This document shows, piece after piece, positions 52,985 through 62,900 of a stretch of DNA of 64,000 nt (position 1 is the first letter of the stretch; every line of letters begins with the position of its first letter). Location: the NCBI GenBank assembly GCA_024278455.1, contig JAJRTE010000107.1, positions 1 to 64,000 of the forward strand, read 5' to 3'. Under the pieces are notes generated by a model, which saw nothing but the letters and a program-made list of their open reading frames with translations, ran no database searches and was not told where the DNA came from. Made by a program: the position numbers and the translations under genes. This DNA comes from Myxococcota bacterium. Its GTDB lineage: Bacteria; Myxococcota_A; UBA796; JAJRTE01.

Positions 52985-54673
52985 ATGACTTTCATCCATC
53001 CAAGGCGACTTGAACAAAAACGATTCGTGCTGCTGCCACTTGCCGTGGCCTGGCTCTGGGCAGGATGTGGTGCCGCATACGTTGGAGACGATGATTCCAC
53101 TGGAGGTGCCACCGAGACGTCGGCGGATGGTTCGGAGCCCTGGTCCGGGGACGACGATGCCTACTATGGCGACGATGACAGCAGCACCGGCGACGACGAC
53201 GACGGCGACGACGACGACGTTTTGCCGACACTGCCCCCGGAGGTGCCGGACTCGTTCTATCGAACCAAACCGGCGGGCGGCGACCTCTACGTGTTCGTCG
53301 TCAACCCGGACAACGACACGGTGTCCAAGATCAACGCATCCACTCAGGCCGTCTACACCATCGGTGTTGGCACCCACCCGACGCAGGTGGTGGTGGGACC
53401 CGACGACCCACGCAAGGCCCTCGTCCTCAATGAAGGCGACGCCACCATCTCCATCATCGACACGCGCACAGACGAGATTCAGACCGTCCCGATTCACCAG
53501 GATACCAACTACATGAATGTAACATCGGATGGTCAGTATGCAGTCACCTACTTCGACCCTCGAGTCGAGGACGCCGACACCGACATCAACGGTGTCCGGA
53601 GTTTCTCCAGCATCTCCGTGGTCTACACCGGCGACGCAACGAGCGAACCGACCTCGACTCCTATCGCCGTGGCGCTGAACCCGCAAGAAGTCACGTTCGT
53701 GCCGTCCACCGGGGAAGCGATCGTACTGTGCGACGAGGCGATTGCCCTCGTGAGTCTTTCGCCGGAACCGAGCGCCCGAATCATTGCCCTGACGGACGAC
53801 ATCGAGGAGGATCTCGATGTGGAGGAGTTGGTCGTCGGCTCGGACGGGCGATATGTGTTTCTGCGTCTCGGGTCCCAGGCAGAACTGGTCGTCGTGGACC
53901 TGGATGAGGGCGGTTCCGGTGAGGCGGTGTCGAGGATAGCTCTGCCGGCGGTTCCCTCGGACATGGCGTTGGCGGACCACACATTGGTCCTCGTCGATCG
54001 CACCGACCATGAGCTGCTGGTATTCGATGCGATGGATCCCGGGGCCGAGCCTGCGGTGGTGCCCCTTCCGGAGAATCAACTCGTCGGGTCGATCGCTGTG
54101 GCTCCGGACAACCGGCACGCCATCCTGTACACGACGTTGACCGAGGCAGACATCCGCGGCACCGCGGAGGACGGGACCCCTCTCGACCGATTCTCGGTAT
54201 GGGACCTTGAAACCGACGACATCTCGGTCAAGGAGTTGGTCAAGCCGGTGGAAGGGGTCGCCATCGGTTCGTACAAGGAGGTTCAGGTAGTAACCATTTT
54301 GCACGACGGGTCCGCCGACAGTAACGTGGACGTCTTTGCTTACGAAGAGGCGTTCTCGGAGTACTACATGGAAGACGATCTCGTCGTGCCTACGCTCCTC
54401 GAGGCGCCGGTCACGGCCTTGGCCGAGTCCTCGGACGGCCTGTACCAGTTCATGATCATGGAGGACGACCTGAGCGTGGTGGTGGTCGACTACATGACCA
54501 GGCAGGCATACTCCGTGGACGTCCAATCCCAGCCGGTCTTCGTCGGCGCGCTCACTGATACCAACCTCGCTTATGTCTCACAGGAGTACGAGTTGGGACG
54601 GCTGTCTTTCATCGATCCCGAGACGCTGTCGGTGTCCACCATCACCGGATTCGAATTGAATGCACAACCCTGA
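52985..54673 (+). CDS. YncE-like propeller lipoprotein with an Asp-rich tether
   Basis: 562 residues from ATG 52985 (MTFIHPRRLEQKRFVLLPLAVAWLWAGC), GAGG 5 nt upstream; the track start at 52838 is too early. Lipobox WAGC (Cys28) is followed by about 50 residues dominated by Asp, Ser and Gly (GDDDAYYGDDDSSTGDDDDGDDDD). From about 80 on there are YncE/lactonase-like blades: LYVFVVNPDNDTVSKINASTQAVYTIGVGTHPTQVVVGPDDPRKALVLNEGDATISIID. No catalytic residues are obvious. It stands first in a probable operon with a second propeller lipoprotein and a barrel protein. Confidence 0.75.
   Translation: MTFIHPRRLEQKRFVLLPLAVAWLWAGCGAAYVGDDDSTGGATETSADGSEPWSGDDDAYYGDDDSSTGDDDDGDDDDVLPTLPPEVPDSFYRTKPAGGDLYVFVVNPDNDTVSKINASTQAVYTIGVGTHPTQVVVGPDDPRKALVLNEGDATISIIDTRTDEIQTVPIHQDTNYMNVTSDGQYAVTYFDPRVEDADTDINGVRSFSSISVVYTGDATSEPTSTPIAVALNPQEVTFVPSTGEAIVLCDEAIALVSLSPEPSARIIALTDDIEEDLDVEELVVGSDGRYVFLRLGSQAELVVVDLDEGGSGEAVSRIALPAVPSDMALADHTLVLVDRTDHELLVFDAMDPGAEPAVVPLPENQLVGSIAVAPDNRHAILYTTLTEADIRGTAEDGTPLDRFSVWDLETDDISVKELVKPVEGVAIGSYKEVQVVTILHDGSADSNVDVFAYEEAFSEYYMEDDLVVPTLLEAPVTALAESSDGLYQFMIMEDDLSVVVVDYMTRQAYSVDVQSQPVFVGALTDTNLAYVSQEYELGRLSFIDPETLSVSTITGFELNAQP
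53150..53219 (+). repeat. Asp-codon microrepeat
   Basis: Runs of GAC/GAT codons (GACGACGACGACGGCGACGACGACGAC) encode the acidic tether of the propeller lipoprotein. The track can slip and changes length easily; similar short GACGAC runs lie after the lipid Cys of the lipoprotein at 36518. Confidence 0.65.
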
Positions 54674-54710
54674 GTCGTCGACTCGTGTCACGATATGGAA
54701 GGAGACAACC

Positions 54711-56258
54711 ATGAAGTACATTCTCACGACGATGGCTGTTCCCATGTTGCTCGCGGCAGGGTGCGGCGGCAGCCCGACGGATTTGCCCGATACCTTCACC
54801 ATGGAGGACCAGCCCGACATCATCGTCACCGGCGACTCGGTGTTCATGTTGTCGCCCTACGACGATTCCGTGGTCAAGGTGACGCCCGGGTCGCAGACAG
54901 GCACCGCGGAAGAGGACGGCTACACGGACCTCGAGACGTTCGATGTCGAGAACATCGGCATCGGCCAGGGTCCTCAGGGGCTGATCTTCACGCCGGACAA
55001 GCGCTACATCCTTTCTCTGACCCATGGTGAGGACACCGATGGACTCGCCATACTTGCACCGTCCGCCACCTGCACCGGGGAGCGTCCGGTGGACGCGACC
55101 TGCGTCACCACGCTCGATGCACGGCCCCTCCACGATACACTGGTACTCTCTCCGGATGGGCGATTCGCCGTCTCCTACATCTCGGAAGAGAGTGCTTCCC
55201 AGGCGTCGCAAGATGTCATCAACCTGAACGAGATTGGTGTCTACGATCTTGACAACAGAACCGTGCTGTTTGCGACACTTGGCTTCAGCCCCAAGGGGTT
55301 CGCCTTCACCCACGCGGAGAGCCCCCCCCGCATGGTGGCCATCACCGAAACCAAGGTGGTCGTCCTCGACCTCGAAACGGGCGAAACCACGCAGCGAGAA
55401 CTTGCCGGGGCCAGCGATAGCCAGTTGCGTCCCGACGGCGTGGTCGTCACCGGGGATGACCACTATGCCCTGATGACGCTCGAGGCGTCCAGCGACCTGT
55501 TTACTTTCGACCTCACACAACCGAACTTGCCGATCAATATCATCAACTTGGGGATGATTCCGCGCCAGATCGCGCTTTCGGCGACTGGGAACGAGACACT
55601 CGTCATCTCGACGACCAAGACCGCGATAGGGGTCATCCATCAGGAAGATCTCAGTGTGGATGTCTACGAACTCGAGCAACGTGTGACCGAGATGCTCTCC
55701 CCGGAAGGGAGCGACTACGCGGTATTCTACGATGCGACGGGGGTAGGGCGCGACCTGTACTACCTGGACCTGGAACAGGGCCGCATGGTGGCCTACTACC
55801 TGGAAAACCCGTGCGTCGAGGTGCACGCGAGTCCCGGCGGCGACGCGCTGGTGCTCTACTACGAGCCTGAACCCTACTCGACGGGCGGGAGTGGATTGGC
55901 TTCGAGTTTCGCGGTGGCGATCCTCAACCTGGCCCAGGGGGATCGGCAGCCCAATCCCATCCTCGTCCGCACACTCCCACCCGCGATCGCCTTCCACCTG
56001 GGGGCGGATCCGAGCCAGGACCAGGTGTTCGCCCCGTTCCAAGGGAGCGAAAGCGGAACGGTGGGCAGCTTCAACCTCTCTTCCTACGACAGCATGGCCA
56101 TCGACGTGGCCCCCATGCCCTATGCCATCGGCATTCTTTCAGACGACCGTGTGGTGGTCGCTCACCAGGCCGCGCTGGGTTTCCTGAGTGTGTTTCCCGT
56201 GAATGATCCCGATCTCGTCCAGTTTGTCCATGGGTTCCTGGCGGGTGGATTGATGTGA
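54711..56258 (+). CDS. Second propeller lipoprotein
   Basis: 515 residues from ATG 54711 (MKYILTTMAVPMLLAAGCGG), with AAGGAG upstream; the track start at 54660 overlaps the preceding gene. Lipobox LAAGC (Cys18), no long acidic tether. Blades follow a YncE/lactonase-like pattern: VMLSPYDDSVVKVTPGS-type strands, IGIGQGPQGLIFTPDKRYILSLTHGEDTDGLAIL, LHDTLVLSPDGRFAVSYI. It is a distant paralogue of the gene 37 nt upstream. A single pair of Cys residues (SATCTGERPVDATCV) may form a disulphide. No enzyme activity can be inferred. Confidence 0.7.
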   Translation: MKYILTTMAVPMLLAAGCGGSPTDLPDTFTMEDQPDIIVTGDSVFMLSPYDDSVVKVTPGSQTGTAEEDGYTDLETFDVENIGIGQGPQGLIFTPDKRYILSLTHGEDTDGLAILAPSATCTGERPVDATCVTTLDARPLHDTLVLSPDGRFAVSYISEESASQASQDVINLNEIGVYDLDNRTVLFATLGFSPKGFAFTHAESPPRMVAITETKVVVLDLETGETTQRELAGASDSQLRPDGVVVTGDDHYALMTLEASSDLFTFDLTQPNLPINIINLGMIPRQIALSATGNETLVISTTKTAIGVIHQEDLSVDVYELEQRVTEMLSPEGSDYAVFYDATGVGRDLYYLDLEQGRMVAYYLENPCVEVHASPGGDALVLYYEPEPYSTGGSGLASSFAVAILNLAQGDRQPNPILVRTLPPAIAFHLGADPSQDQVFAPFQGSESGTVGSFNLSSYDSMAIDVAPMPYAIGILSDDRVVVAHQAALGFLSVFPVNDPDLVQFVHGFLAGGLM

Positions 56259-56302
56259 CCAAAAAATGAACTATCGGCTGCAACGCCGGGAGGATAGAGA
56301 AA

Positions 56303-57634
56303 ATGGCACGAGTTGACATCGTCGTAGGCGGCGCACTGCTGTTTGCCTTGGTCGGCGCACCCGTTTGGGCCACGGAAGTCCAGGTGGGAACGACCCACCA
56401 GCGTATCTCCGATGAGAGCTTCTACCTCGTATCGCCGTACGCGGCGCTCGACATGATGACGCTCCACGTCACCAATTCCCTTGGATTCGCCAACCTGTCC
56501 TGGACGGCCGGCTACGAGTTCGGCAGGACGGAGAACACGACCTGGGGCTACTTGCTGGAGGCGGATTGGTCGGAACAGTCCACGTCGTCCATGCTGAACG
56601 GGGCACTGGATCTCCACGGTCTCGAGGCAGGACTGCGTTGGTCGGCCCCGTTTCACCGGCGGGTCGTTCCTTACGTGTCGGTTTCGGCCAAGGGCTACGC
56701 TGGCTACCTCCGTGTCGAGGACCAGATGACCGGTTGGAGCTATCCTGGGACCGTGGACGAGGGTGCGGAGCCTGACTACACCGCGGAGAAGACCCGGCGA
56801 TGGGGGTTTACGGGCGGCGGCCTGGCGGTGGTCGGCATCCACTGGGTGATCAAGCGTCCGGGCGGCGGCGCTGCTGTGGGGGAAACGGCTGCTCCAGCCG
56901 CGGTTCCGCCCGAGCAGACGGCTGCTGCGCCGGTGTCACCCGAGGCTGCTTCCCAGCCGGTGGCGGTTGCTTCGTCCGGCGTTCTTCGGGGCGGCAGTGC
57001 AGAGACGGCTGACTCGCCGGCCGGAGCCGCACCGTCGATCGAGGGCGAGGTGGCAGGGGCTGCCGTCGAGACCGCGGGCGAGGAGGCACCGGTGGAGGAG
57101 GGAGAGACCGGTGCTGTGCACGGGTCCGCGGAGAGCGAAGGTGGTGCGGCCGTTCAAGAGGAAGAGGAACCAGGACAGGGGCTCAGTCCCCGCCCCGCCC
57201 CTCCCATCGTCTCGCCTGAAGCCGTTCAACGGGCCGAAGCGCCGGGACAGGCTTCACAGTCCTGGATACATCCTCGTGGCAACGATGGTGGTGCGGCCGT
57301 TCAAGAAGAAGCGCCGGAACAGGCCTCGCAGTCCTGGATACTTCCTCGTGGCAACGATGGTCGTGCGGCCGTTCAAAAAGAAGCGCCGGAACAGGCCTCG
57401 CAGTCCTGGGCATTTCCGCACAGCAGCGACGGGGGTGCGGTTGCGAGAAAGAAGGTGCGGGAGGTCGAGAGGACGCGACCTGACTGGTGGAACCGTGCGA
57501 TGCAAGGGTCCTGGGGGCTGGGGCTCGACACATCGGCGGGTTACACCCTGTCGGCCCCGCTGACGTTCCGCGATGTCGGGGAACTTTCGATGTCCGGTAT
57601 CCGTTTCCAGGTGGGGCTGAACCTGTCGTTCTGA
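56303..57634 (+). CDS. Outer-membrane barrel-like protein with a long repetitive insert
   Basis: 443 residues. Signal peptide (about 1-22, ending VWA). Residues 23-185 alternate in barrel style (SFYLVSPYAALDMMTLHV, WTAGYEFGRTENTTWGYLLEADW, LEAGLRWSAPF). Residues about 190-390 are a low-complexity insert rich in Ala, Glu, Pro and Gly that ends in three 24-residue repeats (EAPEQASQSWILPRGNDGRAAVQK). The last 45 residues (GSWGLGLDTSAGYTLSAPLTF...FQVGLNLSF) are again barrel-like and end in Phe, the usual outer-membrane sorting residue. So the barrel is split by a large, perhaps extracellular or periplasmic, disordered loop. The gene follows the second propeller lipoprotein after 44 nt. Confidence 0.7.
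   Translation: MARVDIVVGGALLFALVGAPVWATEVQVGTTHQRISDESFYLVSPYAALDMMTLHVTNSLGFANLSWTAGYEFGRTENTTWGYLLEADWSEQSTSSMLNGALDLHGLEAGLRWSAPFHRRVVPYVSVSAKGYAGYLRVEDQMTGWSYPGTVDEGAEPDYTAEKTRRWGFTGGGLAVVGIHWVIKRPGGGAAVGETAAPAAVPPEQTAAAPVSPEAASQPVAVASSGVLRGGSAETADSPAGAAPSIEGEVAGAAVETAGEEAPVEEGETGAVHGSAESEGGAAVQEEEEPGQGLSPRPAPPIVSPEAVQRAEAPGQASQSWIHPRGNDGGAAVQEEAPEQASQSWILPRGNDGRAAVQKEAPEQASQSWAFPHSSDGGAVARKKVREVERTRPDWWNRAMQGSWGLGLDTSAGYTLSAPLTFRDVGELSMSGIRFQVGLNLSF
57236..57451 (+). repeat. Three tandem 72-bp repeats in the barrel protein gene
   Basis: Units at 57236-57307, 57308-57379 and 57380-57451, each 24 codons, share GAAGCGCCGG(A/G)ACAGGC at the start and CAGTCCTGG in the middle. The first two are nearly identical, the third decays after the first half. 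A partial related stretch lies upstream near 57141. Copy number may vary among strains. Confidence 0.85.
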
Positions 57635-57669
57635 TACCTGTTGCGTTCTCGAGGGCTCTGCTGGCGTTG

Positions 57670-59208
57670 TCACGACTCCGGTGACGCCGTGCGGCCGGAA
57701 GGCTCCGTGTCCGGCGCGCTGGCCCGGTGACCGGAGATGACCGCGCGGAGGCCTCGAGGCTCCAGGGGCTCGAATGTGAGGTCGAAACCGGCTCGCGCGC
57801 ACAGCTCCCCCGTGATGGACAGGCCGAGTCCGGTCCCCTGGACATGCCGCTGCCGGGCACTGTCCCCGCGAAACGTCCGTTCGCTCAGCCGCACGATTTC
57901 CGAGGGGGGAACGCCCGGTCCGTCATCGACGACCTCGAGCGTGAATCGTGTGGTGTCCGCCTCGAGGATCACGACAACGTGTCCATCGGGTTCGCCATAC
58001 CGGACGGCGTTGTGAACCAGGTTGCTCAAGGCCCGTTCAGCGAAGAGCGGGTCCCACTCGACCCACACCGCGCGGTCCGGGTGGGCGTTTTCGAGGGACA
58101 GCCGACGGTGTCGGGCGAGCATGCCCATGCGGCTGCACACGCGCTCGACGACATCCACCAGGTTCGATCGCTGCTGTGGCCGTCCTTCGAGCAGGCCTTC
58201 CTTGAGCTGCGTGGCCAGGCGGAGGTTGTCCGTGAGGGTCTCGAGGTAGACCGCGTCGGCGACGGCGGACGCCAGCCAACGGTCGGCCTCGTCGTCCCCG
58301 GCGGAGAGCCGTTCGAGCGCCAGTTGCAGCGAGCTGATGGGGGTGCGCAAGTCGTGTGCGATGTCGGAGAGATGCCGTGTCAGTGCCCGCGTCCTGGACT
58401 TGAGGGCTTGGCGGTCCTCGAGGATGCGCTGGTGGGCGTCCTGGAGACCCCGTTCGATCGTGCCGAGTTCGTCGGGTGGACCCGTCGTGGTGGCCGGAAA
58501 AGAGGTATCTCCCACGGTGCGGGCAGCGAAGGCCAGGGCGGAAATCCGCTTGAGCAACGGGCGGACGGTCCAGAGCATCCCTGATACGATGACCAGGAGC
58601 AGCGCAATGGCGACGACCGCGGCGAGCGTCAGGCGTCGCTCGCGCAGGCGTTCCCGGTTCGGGGTCCAGCGCAGGCTGAGCAGGCTGCACGGGCCGGCGT
58701 CTGCTACCCTGAAGACTATCTGGGCGTCACCGGCGCCGGTCATGCCGAAGGCGTAGTCTGCCCCCGCGGTGATGGGCGCGACCAGCGCCGGGTCGATTGG
58801 CGGGGCTTCCGGACAGGCCGAGGAGAGGTCCTCGATGTCGTATGCGTTGACCCTGGTGCCGTTGGCCAGGGTGAAGGCCCACGATTCCGGCGCCGTGCGG
58901 CAACCCAGCCCGTCGCCGGCGGACATCAGTTCTCGAGCGAAATCCGCCCCCATTTCGGCAGTCAGCCTCGAGACGTCTTCGGCCAGGATCATGTACATGG
59001 CGCCGAGGGCAAGGGCGGAACTAAGCGCGGCGATCGCGATGGCTCGCGGGGTCAGTGCGGCGACGATACGCGATGAGGTGGGCGAGCGTGCCGGGGGCGA
59101 CGGTTGCTTGCGCTCTCCGTGCGCCGGCCGTTCCTCTGTCGCCGGCTCGGTGTCCGCGTGGTCATGCGGTTGCGCTGTCTGGTTCGAGTCTTTCGGCGGC
59201 GTGGTCAT
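57670..59208 (-). CDS. Sensor histidine kinase
   Basis: 512 residues. A cytosolic Pro/Glu-rich N-terminus, TM1 (about 55-75), a periplasmic sensor of about 115 residues with three Cys (CRTAPE, SSACPEA, GPCSLL), TM2 (about 193-213) and a HAMP-like linker precede the kinase core. The H-box is SDIAHDLRTPISSLQ (His285); the N box (LSNLVHNAVRYG), G1 (VVDDGPGVP) and G2 (GTGLGLSI) are intact, so it should be active. Its ATG overlaps the response regulator stop (ATGA). Together they probably control the efflux pump encoded upstream in the same operon. Confidence 0.93.
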   Translation of the reverse strand: MTTPPKDSNQTAQPHDHADTEPATEERPAHGERKQPSPPARSPTSSRIVAALTPRAIAIAALSSALALGAMYMILAEDVSRLTAEMGADFARELMSAGDGLGCRTAPESWAFTLANGTRVNAYDIEDLSSACPEAPPIDPALVAPITAGADYAFGMTGAGDAQIVFRVADAGPCSLLSLRWTPNRERLRERRLTLAAVVAIALLLVIVSGMLWTVRPLLKRISALAFAARTVGDTSFPATTTGPPDELGTIERGLQDAHQRILEDRQALKSRTRALTRHLSDIAHDLRTPISSLQLALERLSAGDDEADRWLASAVADAVYLETLTDNLRLATQLKEGLLEGRPQQRSNLVDVVERVCSRMGMLARHRRLSLENAHPDRAVWVEWDPLFAERALSNLVHNAVRYGEPDGHVVVILEADTTRFTLEVVDDGPGVPPSEIVRLSERTFRGDSARQRHVQGTGLGLSITGELCARAGFDLTFEPLEPRGLRAVISGHRASAPDTEPSGRTASPES

Positions 59209-59942
59209 GATGGCCCATCCGTCTTGTCCACTCCGGGAGACCGGTTGTCGTCGGTCGGTGGTGGGTCGAACCGGTACCCGATTCCCCAGACGGTCCGGAT
59301 GGCGTCGGCGGCGGGCCTACCGAGCTTGCGCCGTATCCTGGCCACGTGGCTGTCCACCGTCCGGCTGTCCACCTCGTCGTCGGCTGTCAAGCTCGAGCGG
59401 GCGATCTGTGTCCGCGACATGGCGCGGCCGGGGCGTTCGAGGAGGTATGCCAGGAGGTTGAACTCGTAGGCGGTGAGCCCCAGGTCCTCCCCGTCGCGTG
59501 TCGCTCGCCTTGCGTCCAGGTCGGCGACCACGTCCTCCCAGGCGATGCGACGGGGCTGGGCTTGCTCGCGCACGCGGAGCCTGGCCCGGATCCTCGCCAG
59601 GAGTTCCTCCATCCAGAACGGCTTGGGGAGATAGTCCACGGCCCCGAGTTCGAAACACTTCAGGCGGTCCTCGAGTTCCGTCCGGGCGGTAAGGACCAGG
59701 ATGGGGACCGCGATACGACCGCTCCAAGCGGCGAGAAGCTCGAGCCCGCTCATGCCGGGGAGCATCAGGTCGAGCACGATGAGGTCGAACGGCTGGCGCA
59801 ACGGCACCTGGAGTGCCGTATCCCCTCGAGTGCACAGCTCCACCTGGAGCCCGGCCTGTTTCAGGCCCTTCACGATGACCGCGGCCATGGACGGGTCGTC
59901 CTCCACGACGAGAATGCGTACCGGCATCGAGTTTGTCACCAT
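59205..59942 (-). CDS. OmpR-family response regulator
   Basis: 245 residues. Receiver domain 7-125 with acidic pocket EDD (14-16), phosphoacceptor Asp58, Thr85 and Lys107 (LPKPF). The C-terminal winged helix (about 140-230) has LTAYEFNLLAYLLERPGRAMSR and the recognition region VDSHVARIRRKLG, ending VWGIGYRF. The ATG at 59942 has GAGG 6 nt upstream. The gene begins 36 nt after the RND pump stop and overlaps the kinase gene. It should activate or repress the efflux operon; target sites are not visible here. Confidence 0.95.
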   Translation of the reverse strand: MVTNSMPVRILVVEDDPSMAAVIVKGLKQAGLQVELCTRGDTALQVPLRQPFDLIVLDLMLPGMSGLELLAAWSGRIAVPILVLTARTELEDRLKCFELGAVDYLPKPFWMEELLARIRARLRVREQAQPRRIAWEDVVADLDARRATRDGEDLGLTAYEFNLLAYLLERPGRAMSRTQIARSSLTADDEVDSRTVDSHVARIRRKLGRPAADAIRTVWGIGYRFDPPPTDDNRSPGVDKTDGPS

Positions 59943-59978
59943 CAGCCACCTCGCTGAACGAGCCGTCGCACCTTTCGA

Positions 59979-62900
59979 TCAGTCCACTTCCTCCCTGTCC
60001 GCGCTCGAGACCTCCCCCTTGCGCCCGAATGCCAGCGCAAACACCACGGGGATGACTACCATGGTCAGCAACGTGGACAGCAGGAGCCCGTTCATGAGTG
60101 AAACGGACATGGGCACGAAGAGCGGATGGCCGGACAGCAGCATGGGGGTCAGGCCCATGACCGTGGTCGTGGTCGACAGGCCAATCGGGCGCAGCCGCTT
60201 GGCGACGGAATCGACACAGGCCTCCTGCACGGTGTACCCCCTGGACCGGGCCTTGTTGATGAAATCGAGAAGGAGAATGGCGTTGTTCACCACGATGCCG
60301 ATCAGGCTCGCCATGCCCAGAATGGCCATGAAGCTCATGGGTTGCTGGAAAAGGAAGAGCCCCACCACGGAGCCGACCGCGGAGAGCGGCACCGTGACCA
60401 GGATCACCAGGGGCTGCGTGAACGAGTTGAACTGGACGAAAAGAATCAAGTACACCACGACCACGGCGAAGGCCGACGCGACGGCAACGTTGCCGAAGTT
60501 CTTGACAATCCGCTCCCGCTCCCCGTCGAACGTCACCGTAACCCCGCCGGTGTCGAGGGCCGGCAGCACGTCCCGTTCGATCAGCCCGGCCAACTCCGGG
60601 GCGCTGTAGCCCGGTATCACCCAGGACTTCACGGCCACACTGCGCGCCTGCCGGAAGTGGGTGATGTTCTCCAGGACCGGTTCGAGGTTGATGGTCGCGA
60701 CCTGTTTGAGCAGGGCTCGAGTGTTCGCGAATCGGGACTTGATGGCCAGGTTCTCCAGTTCCTCGCGTGAATCGATGTCGCTGGTCACGACGACATCATA
60801 CTCTTTGCCGCTGGTCCTGAATACCGTCGCGGTGGCGCCGTAGAGGGCGATGTTGATCTGTCGTTGAATGTCATACTTGGTAATCCCGAGATGGGTGGCC
60901 ACGTCGCTGTCCACGTGGACCCGGAACTCGAGGTCTTCGTGCGCGGCATCGTCCTCCACGTCGGCCGTCCCTGGCACGTTCCGGATGGCGGCCTTCAGGG
61001 TGTCGGCCACCTGCAGGATACGGTCGAGCCGGTCGCCGCTGACCCGGAGCACGATGGGCGCCGCCGCCGCGTCGGCCAGTTCGAGCATCTTGACCGTCAC
61101 TTCGCCACCGGAGAGGCGCGCATCGAGGGTGTGCTGGAGGTAGAAACCCAAATCCTCGGCTGTGGAAAAGCGGTCGCTCGCGTCCAGGTCGAAATGGAAC
61201 ATGATCTGGGCGTAGTCGTCGGACTGGCTGGCCTGGCCGACCGTGACGTAGAACTTGGGAAGTCCCTCCCCGATGGAGGTGGTGTAGCTCGTGATCTCGG
61301 GGACCGTGGCGAGGACGCCCTCCACCTGGCGTGCGAGCCGGTCCGTCCGGTCGATGTCCGAGATTTCCGACCGGATCTCGAGGTGCGCGAATGGCTTGTC
61401 CGCGTGGGGAAAGAAGCTCAGGCCGAGCAGGGACTGGAGATAGAAAGCACCGGCACCGAGCGCGAGCGTGATGCCCACGGTGACCCACTTCCGGCGCATG
61501 CCCGCGTTCAGCAGGAAGTAGAACAGGCGTCGCAGCCTTCCGGGCCCGGAGCCTTCCGTCCGCTGCGGCCGGAACAACAGTGTGGACAGCGAAGGAGTCA
61601 CCAGCATCGCCACGATGTAGGAGCAAGTCAGCGAGATGATGACGACCAGGGGGAGCGGGCGGGCGAAATCTCCCGGCGCTCCAGGCATCATCAACAGGGG
61701 CACATAGGCCGCAACCGTGGTCAAGGTGGCGCTGAACACCGGCGCGGCAGAGTCGCGAGCGCCCTCGAAGGCAGCTCTCATCGCCGGCATGCCGTGGTCG
61801 AGCCGGACCTGGACGGCATCCGCGATCACGATGGCGTTGTCCACCAGCATGCCCAGGGCGATGATCAGCCCCGCCGTGGACACCATGTGGATTTGGATGT
61901 CCACCGCGTACATGGTCGCCATCGTGGCCAGGATAGAGATGGGAATGGCCGTGGACACCACGATGGCGTTGCGGAGTCCCATCCCGAGGAACACGACGAT
62001 GATCACCAGGATCACGCCCTGGAGCAGGTTTCGCATGAACCCGTTCACCGCCTTCCCCACGTCCTCCGGCTGGTACAACACCTCGTCGACCTTCAGGCCT
62101 TCCGGCAGCCGCCGCCGGACACGCTTCAGGGTCTCCCGGACCTCGTGCCCGATCAGCACGATGTTCTCCCCGTGCTTGAAGTACCCGGCGAGCAGGACCG
62201 CGTTCTCTCCGTTCTGCCGGATCCGCTTCACACCCCGCTCGAGCCCCATGTAGACACGGGCGATGTCCTTCAGACGAACGATCGCCCCGGTCTCCCGGGA
62301 CACGTCCACTATCGTGTTCCGAATGTCCTCGAGCGATTCGAATGTCCCCGGCGTGCTGACGTTGATCTTCACCCCGTCCTTCTGAAGGTAGCCCGAAGGA
62401 ATGGAGACGTTCTGAATCTTGAGCAGGTTGAGCACGTCCTCCAGGGAGGTGCGGTGCTGGTTGAGCTTTTCGTACTGGACTTCGACCTTGACCTCCCGCT
62501 TGATTTCCCCCTCGATGTCGAACCGGGAAATGCCCGGAATCGTCGCCAGTTCCCGCTTGAACTCCTCGGCGAAATCGGCCAGTTGGTCATAGGAATACTG
62601 GTCTCCGGACAGGGCGATGATCATCCCGGCGGTATCGGCCAGGTCGGTCTTGACTTCCGGCTTGTGACACTGCTCCGGGAGTTCCGATTCGACGTCATCC
62701 AGCCGCCGGCGCAATTCCGCCCACCCCTTCTCGACGTCGGCCTCCATCTCCAGGAACAGCACCAGGATGGATACACTGTTCCGGGAATAGGACTGGATGT
62801 AGTCGAAGCCCTCGATCTGCGAAAGTTCGTCCTCGAGCTTGTTCGTGACCAGGGTCTCCACGTCTGCCGGCGACGCGCCGGGGTAGATGGTCGTCACGAC

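Noticed and set aside
57663-57688. GTCAC/GTGAC hairpin between the barrel protein and kinase genes
   Set aside because: The stem is short with a bulge, has no T-run, and overlaps the kinase stop codon; not reported as a terminator.
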